This document shows positions 25,024-36,330 of a stretch of DNA of 64,000 bases, piece by piece; position 1 is the first letter of the stretch; each line of letters starts with the position of its first letter. The position numbers were made by a program, and so were the translations under genes. The stretch spans positions 11,838,762 through 11,902,761 of the forward strand of contig NC_035168.2 of the NCBI RefSeq assembly GCF_001659605.2, read 5' to 3'. Below the pieces are notes generated by a model. The model did not search any database and was not told where the DNA came from. It saw only the letters and a list, made by a program, of their open reading frames with translations. The stretch comes from Manihot esculenta. Taxonomy: Eukaryota; Streptophyta; Magnoliopsida; Malpighiales; Euphorbiaceae.

Positions 25024-25170
25024 CCCATAGAAAGAACAATGATATTTGGAGATAAGTTTCTGGATGAAATAATTAATAAAACACAATTACAAAGATTTTT
25101 AGGATGCCTAAATTATATTATAGATTTTTATCCAAATTTAAATAGAATGATAAAACCATTGCATGACAAC
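25022..25170 (+). pseudogene. Inverted fragment of endogenous pararetrovirus RT
   Basis: The plus strand encodes part of a reverse transcriptase (for example IFGDKFLDEI and LQRFLGCLNYIIDF) matching unit A at about 29,190-29,335 in opposite orientation. It is about 150 bp, open, and fused to the end of unit A at a junction with 2-3 bases of shared sequence. It is a rearranged scrap, not a gene. Confidence 0.85.
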
Positions 25171-25957
25171 AAACACTGAGGATCGAACACACCGTGATTC
25201 AGATAAATATAACTTTAAAATCAGATAACTTTAATGGTACGTGACTTTGTAACCCAAATTTCTTCTACGGCACAGCAATTTGCCTAATCGAAGAGGTATG
25301 GTTTTCCAGTTTATATACCAAAAAAGTATAACTTTAATGGCCTCTGAGAGTCATTGGCCTTCAAGCTATAAATTATAACAGAAAATTTATAACAGTTTTC
25401 TGATGTAGAAGATCAGACTAAGCTGCAACCACAGAGCATACTTATGATGTTTTAATTTTTTAACGGCGGTTAGGGTTCCTGCAACCTTAACCTGGAATCT
25501 CCAGAGTTAAGTCAGATTGTGGAGGGAGAAGAGAAAGGTGCCGTCAACACGGACTTATACAGTAACAGTATAATATGAGAAATAAGAAACTTACTATATT
25601 TTAAAAATTAAGAACTGATACAGAATCCTGGAAATAGAGAGAGAATACACAAAGGAAATGTAAAGAGAAACTAGAGAGAGAGAGAGAGAGAGAGGGATTA
25701 CAATGGTCTGCCTTCACAAGGGGATAGGCTCCCTTTATACAGAAATTTTCTAGCCTTTAATGTTGAGCCACGGGAGATTTACTGTTGATTCATGCAAACT
25801 TTTACTGTTCATAAATAGTAATTTGTCTGTCACTGTTTTTGTCTTTTACTACTCCTTTTTACTATTGGTAAATAGTCTGTCGGCCACCTCTGTTCCTTTT
25901 TACTATAGATCAATAGTTTGTCTGCCAACCCTTTTACTATTTCTGTCCTTATTCTGA
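25171..25957 (-). promoter_or_regulatory. Unit A viral intergenic region and promoter
   Basis: It lies downstream of ORF2. A TATA box (GTATAAAGGG on the minus strand, 25,731-25,740) is followed by a CT repeat (25,675-25,695). In a circular viral genome the transcript would start near 25.70 kb and run through this region to the primer site. The same layout recurs in unit B at 36,106-36,114. Confidence 0.6.
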
Positions 25958-27616
25958 TTATGCTGATGAGGACGAAGATGAGGTGTCCTTTTTCTTGCTT
26001 TTTTTCTTTAATTTTTCTTTCTTTTCTTTTTTCACCTTTGACTCCTTTTTCTCTTTTCTTTTACCCGTTTTACTTTTGATTTTTACTGGTGAGAGAATTC
26101 CATAACAGTCGTCTTCATTACCATCACAGTATGAAGATGTCTGGGTTTCACTGGAGGATGACGTCTGGGATGATGCTGTCGACTCCGATTCAGAACTGGA
26201 CTGCTTTTTAAATTTTCTCCTAGACTGTTTCTTTGAAACTTTTTTACTAGAAGACTTTTTGGATGATTCTTTATCAATGGATTCCTTTGACTATTCTTTA
26301 TCACAGGATTGCTTTACTTTTTCTTTTTCTTCTAGAGTAAGCTGATTGAACATTTGTTGGCAAATTATTTTGAACTCTTCAAGGGTTTTAGCTACTGCTA
26401 ATAAGGCCTGACATTGGGCTTTCTGGGCTCCAAATGATGGCTCTCCTTGTTGCAGTGTTAGTTTACCAGCATAAGACACAGCAGGGAACTGTGCTTTTTT
26501 AAGTATCCATTCCTTAATAACCATTTCTGTGGTGGTGTTTCCGAATGATCCCCACCATTTAATTTTATGCTTCTTTACTATGGCTGGAATAGAAATTCCC
26601 GCCATATACTGAAAATCAAAAAACCATTAGTATACCCAAGGAATAAAAAAGTTTATACAGAAATACATTAAAGGGGGTATATAGGTTTCATTCAAGTTGG
26701 GTTTATAATTGCTTTTGAAATATTGATATACTTGGGATACTTCAGACGAAAGAATTTCTTTAGAAATACCCCTGTACTGCCACCACTTTAAAAACCAGTT
26801 TGGAAATCTGGTGGTTTCTTTAATTTTTGACTGATCAAAATATATTAGCCATGAGTGAGTGTGGTTTGGATTTTGGATACTGAAAATATTTTGCCAGGCG
26901 TCTATATAATCAAAATAGTTATATGAAGTAAAATGCTGTTTTAGAGTTTTAAATGTTAGACCAGTATACAAATTTGGGGTTGGCCAATCCTTGGGATGGA
27001 TAACCCGTTTTATCTGTATGGAAGAGTAGGCTATTATATTTCTATCATTTTTGTCAAAATTATGTTTTATTTTTATTGACTCAGTATCTTCCAAAATACT
27101 ATGATAGTATTCCTGAGATTTTGAAAAATCTTTAGGTGTAAAATACCAGTTCTGAGGATAATATTTTTTAATAACTCCCCAAGAGTTTACATCGTTATAA
27201 CCATTTTCGACAACAATTTCAAAATCAGATACATTTTTTATAATCCATTTATGAAAACTTATATTATACCCCTGAGTAGATTGGATTTTTGGTAAACCCA
27301 GAGCCATCAACGGATTTGAGATGTCTTTACTGTCTATCGTTTGAGACAGACTAGTCGTACCATGAACGGGTACGATCGCTTTAGTTTTAGAGGCCATACC
27401 TGATTCTCCTGAGGAGGAGGCTATATTTTGCAAAGCTTTAATCACCTCTGGTGACTGACTTAATTCTTCAATCCATCTTTTTAAATCTGATGGGCTTGGG
27501 TTTTTTACTTGTGGTCTTACGGTTTTATCCAGGTCCTCCGAATGTTCTGATAGGGCTTTAGGAGTAGGATTTGAGCTGGATTTTACTTCCTTTTGTTTAT
27601 TCTTCTTTCTTCCCAT
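25958..27616 (-). pseudogene. Unit A viral ORF2 (unknown function), two premature stops
   Basis: A single frame of 553 codons from ATG 27,616 to TAA 25,958-25,960, interrupted by in-frame stops at 26,627-26,629 and 26,291-26,293 with no frameshift. The N-terminus is Lys-rich (MGRKKNKQKE). A central aromatic-rich region (around WLIYFDQSKIKETTRFPNWF) ends with KIKWWGSF. The C-terminus is a Ser-rich then Lys-rich tail. It overlaps the end of ORF1 by 20 nt in another frame, as expected for a compact viral genome. The function is unknown; florendoviruses are known for an ORF2 without assigned role. No signal peptide or zinc site is visible. Confidence 0.8.
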
Positions 27617-27873
27617 TGTTCTGTAAGAATTCTCGAGTTAGAAAATCTGGAATATTATTTTTACTACATTTAATATACTCAATATCAAAATAAAAAATAT
27701 TTAAGATTGCTTGCCATCTAGCAAAAATCTGTTTAGAGGCAAGATTTTTAACATCTTTTTTCAAAACATCCTTTGCTGATTTACAATCGATTCTGACTAA
27801 AAATTTTTGATTTAACAAATCAGATTGGAATTTATTTATGCAAATTACAATACTTAGAATTTCCTTTTTAATG

Positions 27874-28955
27874 GTAGAATAAGGAAAATTTACTTTTTAG
27901 TCCCTGAGGTATAGCGTAATTAGCATATTCGTCCCTCTATTTTTAGAACCCAACGCTTTCGTCTATGAGGTTTAATTCCGTCAAAATTAGAGGTTCCTCC
28001 GTCAAAAATGCCGTTAGTGATAGGAAAAATGACCGAATTACCCTTTCTAAAACCCAATACTTTAGTCCCTAAAATTTAATTCCTACACATATATAGATCC
28101 CTCTCTCAAAGAATTGAAGGAAAAAATACATTTTTGTCCCTAAGATATTACATAATTAACATATTTGTCCCTCTATTTTTTTGAATTAAACATTTTAGTC
28201 CCTAAAGTTTAATTTCGTCAAAATTCAAGGAAGAAAATCTCAAACTCAATCTCCATAAACAAATAAAAATCTTAATAAATTTAAGATTCAAATTCAGCAA
28301 ATATAATAAAAATCAAAATATATAAATTTTAAATTATTAAAAATAAAAAGTTAAAACTCAATATAAATATTTTTTGTGATGTTGTTCGTCATCGATCACT
28401 GCTCGCCATTTTAAAAATTCATTAAAATGTCTGATATTTTAAAAAATTTACTAGTTAGTCTTTCCGTTAATTTTAGTCGTTAAGTATTATAAAAAAATTC
28501 TAAAATTTTCATGATATAAAGTGACTAATTAGTAAATTTTTTAACAATTTGAGGGACTAATTAATTTTTTTTCTAAACTATAGGGACTAAATAGTAAAAT
28601 ATTTAGTGATAAAATTAATAGAGGAACTAACTAGTAGACTTTTTAAAATGTTAGGGACATTTTAATATATTTTTCAAAATTGAGGGACTAAGTAGCGAGT
28701 TTTTCCATACTATAGGGACTAAATAGTATTTTTTTTCATTTTATTATTGATAAGGGTATTTTTTGGATTATATTTATTCTCTTTCCTTTGACTAGGTGAA
28801 AATCATTGACTTAACAGAAATTTTTGACGGAGGGACCTTGAATTTTGACAGAATTAAACCTCAGGGACGAAAGTGTTGGGTTCCAAAAATAGAGGGATGA
28901 ATCCGTTAATTACGCTATACTTCAGGGACTAAAAAGTAATTTTCCTGTAGAATAA
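27874..28955. mobile_element. Mutator-type non-autonomous element in unit A RNase H
   Basis: The element is 27,883-28,946 (1,064 bp), flanked by the 9-bp duplication GTAGAATAA (27,874-27,882 and 28,947-28,955). Terminal inverted repeats start GGAAAATTTACTTTTTAG and contain TCCCTGAGGTATAGCGTAA; the arms pair for over 100 bp. It has no ORF. Unit B keeps the empty site (GTAGAATAATTTAT near 38,273). It lies in the opposite orientation to the copy at 32,840. Confidence 0.9.
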
Positions 28956-31900
28956 TTTATCTGGTCTGAATTCCAGTGTCCTAATGTAAACTGGATTATC
29001 CTTTCTTTATCATCTATTCTCTATTTTAAAATTCCTCCATATCCTATATCTGAAGTATCAGTTTCTACAATTTTAAATGCATTCGGATTTGGGATATACA
29101 GGTAAGGAATTTCCTTTACTAAAGATTTTATATGTCTTATAATACTGGTATGCTCTTCAATCCATGGGCCAGCATTTTTCTTAAGTTTGTCATGCAATGG
29201 TTTTATCATTCTATTTAAATTTGGATAAAAATCTATAATATAATTTAGGCATCCTAAAAATCTTTGTAATTGTGTTTTATTAGTTATTTCATCCGGAAAC
29301 TTATCTCCAAATATCATTATTCTTTCTATGGGTTGAATTATACCTTGTTCTATATAGTGTCCTAAGAACCTGATTTTAGTCTGAAATAGATTCATTTTAG
29401 TTTTACTTAGAGCTAGTCCATTCTTTTTTATTATCATACAAAATGTCCTTAAATATTTAAAATGTTCTTCTATACTCTGGCTAAATATTAAGACATCATC
29501 TATATAAACTATGCAGAATTTTGAATAAGGATTAAAAATATCATTCATTATTTTTTGAAATTCTGAAGGTGCATGCTTTAATCCAAAATGCATTACGTTC
29601 CATTCATATTGTTCAAAGGGAACTGTAAATGCCGTTTTATATCGATCTTTAGGCTCTATTTGAATCTGCCAATATCCTGACTTCATATCAAATTTACTGA
29701 ATATATTTGCATTATATAACCTATTTAAAAGATATTTTTAATTAGGTATAGGATACCTAATCCATTTTAATGCTGTATTTAATGGTTTATAAATTATAAC
29801 TAACATTGGTGTTCCTCTTTCGATTTCTGCATTTTTATTAACATAAAAGGCTGCACACGACCAAGGGCTTCTTGATTTACTAATTAATTTTTTATCTTCT
29901 AATTCTTTAATTTCTTTTTTACAATGTTCTAATAATTATGGTGCCATTTGAATTGGTCTAGCCTTGGTTGAGATTGATTTTTCATTAAATCCTTCTTCAT
30001 ACGGCAAATCTACTATATGATGTTTTCTTTTCCAAAAAGCATTAGAATGATTTGCACATAATTCTTTTTCCATAGAATTTTTTAATTCCTCTATCTTGGT
30101 TTTTATAAACTTACTTTCTAATTGATTTCTAATTCTAGTTAGATGTACATTATTCTTTAAATCTTTTAAATCCTTTTTTTTTTATTTTATTATTGAATTT
30201 ATTTCCATTGTCCTAATGGAATGTGCTTTTATTAAATTTAGATTTTTTATTTTAGGTTTTTCTGTAAAATTCATTGTAATCTTTTTATTCTTGGTTTTAA
30301 TTTCTATACAGTCCTCTTTTACTAAATAAGGTGTTATTAGGTTTATAAAGGGGTTCCTAATATTACTATATGATTTATCTGTTGGGATAATAAAAATACA
30401 GTTTTTATTTCTAAATCTTGATTTACTATTAATGCTTCTGTTTTTCCTAGAATATTTAAATTAGTTTTATTTGCTGTTTTTAATTTTTCTTTAGTCTCTT
30501 GCCAAAATCTCTTAGGTACTAAACTTGATTTTATACAGTTTAAATCTGCTCCTGTGTCGAATAATGCTATTGTATCTATTCTAAAATTTTCTGATAATTT
30601 AATTCTTAATTTTACTAAGTATTTTCTAGAAGTTATTTCTTGTAATAATAAAATAAAATTATTATCTATTTCTTCATTATCTAACTGACTAATTTTATTA
30701 TGTTTATTTTCTTCCTCTTCTACTTCTTCAGATAAGGAGGATGATCCAGAAATTAATTGTTCTTCTAGAAATTTTATTCTTTTTGAATCTTTTTGAAGTT
30801 GATGCTTCAAATCTTTTACTTCAGCTTTTACCATTATGATTTCATTTTGCAATTCTTCTATAGTTATTGTCTCTTTAGGTTTTTTTATTTTTGCTTAATA
30901 TTCTGGTCAAATCATAAGTTTGCTTTTTTATTTTAGGAACATTATTTTTAACTTCTTCTGTTTCATCAAAACTTTTAGTTAATTTTTTAAGAAATTTTTC
31001 TTTAGTATTATTATCTTCTATATTATTAATTAGTTCCAATAATGAGCATTGCTCTTTAGTTAGAACACTTATTGATTTTTCTGACGATCTAGCTCCTAAC
31101 TCATCTATCTAGTTTTCACTTTCTGTTACTTCTGATCCTGAGCTTTCTGAATCTATATATAATTCCTGAATTTTATTTACTATTTCTTCATCTAATTCTA
31201 ATTCATTTAGTTTTTTATTAAACCTACAAAATTTAGATGTATGACCCTTTTGCCCACAATTAAAACATATTAAATCTTTAAATGATTTTTTTATTCTGGG
31301 TCTTATTTACTGAAGTTCTCTTTCTGTAACTTTTATAGGGTTTATAATCTTTCTTTTTATAATACTCTTCCTTACTTGGTTTTGCTATGTATTTTTTCTT
31401 GTAATATTTTTCTCTTTTATAATATTTTCTTGGCTTAGATTTAGAACATTGACCATTATAACTTTTATCTTGGGTTATTCCATAATCAAACTGTTTACAA
31501 AAAGATCCTAGTTCTTGCTTAGTCCTATGCATTTCATATTTTAAGGTTCTTTGTAACTTTAAATCCTGACAAATTTGTAATCCTTCTTTCTGAATTATAC
31601 TTACCAGTTGGCCATATGTTAATCTTTTATATGGTATTGGGTTACCAAATTGTTGTTTTATATTGTTCCTGACCTTTTCTCGTAAGAAATAAGGAAGTCC
31701 TGCCAATAATTTTTCTTTCAAAAATCTTGATTTTAATCTTCCCTTAACATCAATCTGGTTAGAAAAGTGGTTTTATAATACTGAAAGTCACTTAATTTTT
31801 TGCATTTTAAATTGCTTAATAGTTCCGCATTTTTATCTTTTAAAAGAGATGGGTCTCCTATAAAATGTAATAAAATTGTTAGAATTAAGGTCGATACTGC

Positions 31901-32830
31901 ATCTTGAATAGTTTCTCCTAATTCATTGTATATAGGTTCATCTTCTCTATTTACTTGGATTGAGTTTAAAATTTCTAATTGTTGCATTTCTGTTAGGTGG
32001 TAATCCCACCATCCTTTTAACTGTCCTATAAAACCTGCTATAATTATTTCAGCTATTGCTCTGTCTGAAGCAAAAGACTGGATTTTATATGCATTGGCTG
32101 CCATAGTAATTTGTTGGAGTAAATTTAAAATATTATATTCAGACAATCCATCTATGTTCCATTCATATACTGTTGAAGCATTATATTTAAACTAAGATGT
32201 GATATTTGGCTTTTACATTAATCTTAAATCTGGTGCTCTACTTACTATTTCTCTATATGATATAGGATTTATTTCAAATTGTTTTATATCTTCTGAATCT
32301 GGCTGACTTTGCTCACTTTCAGATTATGACTCTTCTTCTAATGCATTTATATTTCTAGATTGAGGAGTTTCTGGAATTATATTTTTACTAGATTCTAAAG
32401 TTTCTATTTTACTTAACTGGTCTTTTAGACTTTGCAAAAATTCATTTTTATTAGCTTTTAATTCTTTTTTACTCGAACTAGATATCTAATAAGGCTTAAA
32501 TATATGTGGTTTTATTTCTTTTTTCTCTTCTATTTTTACCTCTTTTTCTTTTAAAATTTTTTCTATCTTCTTTAATTGAGTACCTATATATATTAAACTT
32601 GCCTTACTGAAATTATTTTGTTCTATTACCTTTTTATCTGTATCATTTTTTTTAGCTATTTTATATGGTACACAAATTATTTTATTTTTTCCATATTTTA
32701 TTTTACTAATCGTCTTAGGTGGAAAATCACTTTGAATTACTTTATCATTTACGATCCATTCTGGCCTCTTATCTCTTAATGTTATTGGATTCATGCTTTT
32801 TATCTTTCTTAATTCAAACCATTCAAAGAA

Positions 32831-33914
32831 TTTTATTTTGGAAAAATTACCTTTTAGTCCTTGAGGTATAGCGTAATTAACGGATTCGTCCCTCTATTTT
32901 TAGAACTCAACACTGTCGTCCCTGAGGTTTAATTCCGTCAAAATTCAAGGTCCCTCCGTCAAAAATTTCTGTTAAGTCAATGATTTTCACCTGGTCAAAG
33001 GAAAGAGAATAAATATAATCCCAAAAATACCCTTATCGATAATAAAATGAAAAAAATATTATTTAGTCCCTATAGTATGGAAAAACTAGCTACTTAGTCC
33101 CTCAATTTTGAAAAATATATTAAAATGTCCCTAGCATTTTAAAAAGTCTACTAGTTAGTTCCTCTATTAATTTTATCACTAAATATTTTACTGTTTAGTC
33201 CCTATAGTTTAGAAAAAAAAATTAATTAGTCCCTCAAATTATTAAAAAATTTATTAATTAGTCACTCTATATCATGGGAATTTTAGATTTTTTTTATAAT
33301 ACTTAACAACTAAAATTAATGGAAAGACTAACTAGTAAATTTTTTAAAATATCAGAGATATTTTAACGAATTTTTAAAATGGAGAGTAGTGATCGACGAC
33401 GAACAGCATCACAAAAAATATTTATATTGAGTTTTAACTTTTTATTTTTAATAATTTTAATTTTATATATTTTGATTTTAATTATTTTTGCTGAATTTGA
33501 ATCTTAAATTTATTAAAATTTTTATTTGTTTATGGAGATTGAGTTTGAGATTTTCTTCCTTGAATTTTGACGAAAATAAATTTAGAGACTAAAATGTTGA
33601 ATTCAAAAAAATTGAGGGAAAAAATATGTTAATTATATAATATCTTAGGGACAAAAATGTATTTTTTCCTTCAATTCTTTGAGAGAGGGACCTATAAATT
33701 TGTAGGAATTAAATTTCAGGGACTAAAGTATTGGGTTCTAGATAGGGTAATTCGGTCATTTTTTCTATCACTAACGGCATTTTTTATGGAAGGACCTCTA
33801 ATTTTGACGGAATTAAACTTCAAGGACGAAAGCGTTAGGTTCTAAAAGTAGAGGGACAAAAATGTTAATTACGCTATACCTTAGGGACTAAAAAGTAATT
33901 TTCCCTTTTATTTT
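32831..33914. mobile_element. Mutator-type non-autonomous element, unit A movement/coat boundary
   Basis: The element is 32,840-33,905 (1,066 bp) with 9-bp target copies TTTTATTTT on both sides (32,831-32,839; 33,906-33,914). It has the same inverted ends (GGAAAAATTAC...GTAATTTTCCC) as the element in RNase H. The same insertion at the same viral base is present in unit B. It truncates the movement-protein frame. Confidence 0.9.
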
Positions 33915-35054
33915 TCTTATTTTACTAACATATTCAAAATATTCTTTTTTTAATTTTTCAAAATTATTTTCTTTAACAATTTTATTTAATTTACTTAAAT
34001 TTTTTGTCTTAGTTATTTCTTTTAAAAATTTCTTTTCAATCTTCTCTTTACTAAGAACATTTAATTCCCTATTTATATTATTTATGTTTTCTGTTATAGC
34101 AGAAGCTGATGGTGATTCTGGTGATGAGGGTGCTATTTCAGCCTGTTGATTTAAATAATTTTCTACAGGGTTATATACTGCCTGGGGTACTGAAGAACTA
34201 TAATCAACTCCTTTCATTTTATGATTTCTATCTGGGATATCTGATGTTGAAAATCTGGGTTTTACTATAGTCTGAATTACTGGTTTAGGCTCATCTCCTT
34301 TATATGTTGCATATATTACTGATGGTAGGTTTGAAACTCTTCCTATATCTTCTGTTATTTCAGAGGACGAAGATCCTGTATACCTACTGCTCATATTTCT
34401 ATTAAATTTTAGTGATACTTTGCCATCTTCAAACTGCTCTATCCTACTTAAACTTGTATTTGGTTTTACCTTTTCTTGTTCTGTTGGAGGTACTATACCC
34501 TCTAATATCCATTCTTCTGGCAAAGTTATATCTTTCCACTGAATTGTTTTAGGAATTACTGTATTTGTTTTAGTTAAATCTGTTTGTAAGAATCTTGTTT
34601 CTCCCCTTTTTGGTTGTAATTTATACTTTGTTCCAAATGCTGAATTCATCGCTTTATAATGAATTTTATATATTAATGCTATCGGAATAGATCCTTGTTT
34701 CATCTTATAATTATGGGTTTTTATTTCTAAAACTATACTATCTAAAATATTTAAGTCATTTAAAGAGATTGTCATATCAGGGTAGACTTCAACAGATATT
34801 GGTCCTTCACTTAGACCGGTTTCTATAGATCCTAATAAAGAATCCTGGAAATTTAAAAATCTCGCATCTCTTACTACTGCTAAAATACTAGTGTTTAATC
34901 CTTCTCTAGTTAAAGGTTTTATTCCTACCTGTATTAATCCTATATGAATATACTTATATTTCTTACTTCTATGATGACTTAATATTTTTTATGATAACAG
35001 TGTTATTTTTTCAAAAGGTTTACTTAACTGAAAATCCCTTTCTTCTGTTTTTAT

Positions 35055-35181
35055 TACATAATCTGTTTTTTTTTTTTTTTTTTTTGAAATGGGGATTGGG
35101 GTTGTAGAACCTAAGACCTCTTAGATTTACTCAGATGCACTTACCACCAGGTAAGCCTGTGAGTGCTACATAATCTGTTTT
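35055..35181 (-). mobile_element. tRNA-derived SINE inserted in unit A
   Basis: The body is 35,070-35,166, minus orientation, with a poly(A) tail read as a T run (35,066-35,085). It is flanked by a 15-bp duplication TACATAATCTGTTTT (35,055-35,069 and 35,167-35,181). On the minus strand GGTTCTACAACCCC resembles a pol III B box and GGCTTACCTGGTGG lies near the head. Unit B has the uninterrupted site near 44,378-44,395. Confidence 0.85.
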
Positions 35182-35420
35182 AAAAACATTAAATTTTGAA
35201 ATTTTATAAATATGTTCTTAATCTACTTTAGGAATTTCCCATTCATCTATTGCTTTTACAAAATCTTCCAATATTAATTTATTTTTATTTATTACTCTTT
35301 TAATTTTTGAAAACTCTGAATCATCTGATTTTACTGTACTTGCCGATTTATATAAAAAAGGATCCATTTTCAAAAATCTTGAACTATGTTGCGGCCACTG
35401 CCTGTTATACACTCTGACGC

Positions 35421-35453
35421 CTAAATCTTGGCTAAAACGGGTTCAGTTGGCAT
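35421..35453 (-). other. Short leader ORF (10 codons) after the unit A primer site
   Basis: ATG 35,453 to TAG 35,421-35,423 lies between the primer site and ORF1. Unit B has the same-length ORF at 44,632-44,664. Short leader ORFs are common in pararetrovirus transcripts, where one takes part in ribosome shunting. Confidence 0.45.
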
Positions 35454-35514
35454 ACCCAAAACATATTTTTTTAAAATTTTGGATAATGGACTCTTTCTCA
35501 TGCAAATAACCTAT

Positions 35515-35527
35515 GGCTCTCATACCA
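35515..35527 (-). other. Unit A primer-binding site (one mismatch)
   Basis: The minus strand reads TGGTATGAGAGCC, one base off the tRNA-Met complement. It marks the boundary between units A and B. Confidence 0.85.
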
Positions 35528-36330
35528 ACAAACACTGAGGATCGAACAAACAGTGATTCAGATAAATATAACTTTAAAATCATATAACTTTAAAATATAA
35601 CTTTAATGGTACGTGACTTTGTAACCCAAGTTTCTTCTACGATACCAACAATTTGTAGGATCGAAGAGGTCTAGTTTTCCAGTTTATATACCAAAAAAGT
35701 ATAACTTTAATGGCCTCTGAAGTCATTGGCCTTCAAGCTATAAATTATAACAGAAAATTTATAACAGTTTTCTGATGTGGAAGATCAGACTAAGCTGCAA
35801 CCACAGAGCATACTTATGATGTTTTAATTTTTTTAACGGCGGTTAGGGTTCCTGCAACCTTAACTTGGAATCTCCAGAGTTAAGTCAGATTGTGGAGGGA
35901 GAAGAGAAAGGTGCCGTCAACACGGACTTATAAAGTAACAGTATAATATGAGAAATAAGAAACTTACTATATTTTAAAAATTAAGAACTGATACAAAATC
36001 CTGGAAATGGAGAGAGAATACACAAAGGAAATGTAAAGAGAAACTACAGAGAGAGAGAGAAAGAGAGGGATTACAATGGTCTGCCTTCACAAGGGGAGAG
36101 GCTCCCTTTATATAGAAATTTTCTAGCCTTTACTGTTGAGCCACGGGAGATTTACTGTTGATTCACGCGGACTTTTACTGTTCATAAATAGTAACTTGTC
36201 TGTCATTGTTTTTGTCTTTTACTGCTCCTCTTTACTATTGATGAATAGTCTATCTGCCACCTCTGTTCCTTTTTACTGTAGATCAATAGTTTGTCTGCCA
36301 ACCTTTTTACTATTTCTGTCCTTATTCTGA
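35528..36330 (-). promoter_or_regulatory. Unit B viral intergenic region and promoter
   Basis: It contains TATATAAAG on the minus strand (36,106-36,114) above a CT repeat, then about 0.55 kb to the unit A primer site. A transcript from here would run into the unit A leader and ORF1. The region aligns with 25,171-25,957. Confidence 0.6.

Larger units (their letters stand above)
27597..35412 (-). pseudogene. Unit A viral ORF1 polyprotein (MP-CP-AP-RT-RNase H), heavily broken
   Basis: In order on the minus strand: movement protein of the 30K type (about 35.0-33.9 kb, with LNDLNILDSIVLEI and PIALIYKIHYKAMNSA); coat region (32.8-31.3 kb); a CCHC finger CFNCGQKGHTSKFC near 31,220-31,260; retropepsin with DTGA (Asp at 30,556-30,558); reverse transcriptase with YIDD (Asp pair 29,495-29,500); and RNase H ending at 27,597. 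Breaks include a stop at 35,218-35,220, a SINE at 35,070-35,166, a Mutator-type element between movement and coat regions, a frameshift before the CCHC finger, stops in the RT lead-in near 29,740, and a second Mutator-type element that splits RNase H at 27,883. The true start codon is unclear: the frame opens upstream of an apparent GTG at 35,412. It cannot make a product. Confidence 0.85.
25171..35527 (-). mobile_element. Endogenous caulimovirid (florendovirus-like) genome, unit A
   Basis: A minus-strand viral unit of about 10.36 kb, roughly 8.1 kb once two Mutator-type insertions and a SINE are subtracted. Gene order on the minus strand is primer site, short ORF, movement protein, coat protein with CCHC finger, aspartic protease, reverse transcriptase, RNase H, then a second ORF, then the intergenic promoter region. 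There is no integrase and there are no LTRs, so it is a pararetrovirus and not a retrotransposon. The two-ORF layout with an unassigned ORF2 fits the florendoviruses of Caulimoviridae; petuvirus relatives are the alternative. Every domain carries stops, frameshifts or insertions. The left end (25,171) falls at the base next to the primer-binding site. Confidence 0.88.

Noticed and set aside
25760..25957. Plus-strand 65-residue frame, repeated at 36,136-36,330
   Set aside because: Antisense to the viral promoter region; hydrophobic composition comes from T-rich sequence.
33657..33845. Plus-strand 62-residue frame repeated at 42,979-43,167
   Set aside because: It lies inside the arm of the Mutator-type element and is present only because the element is duplicated.
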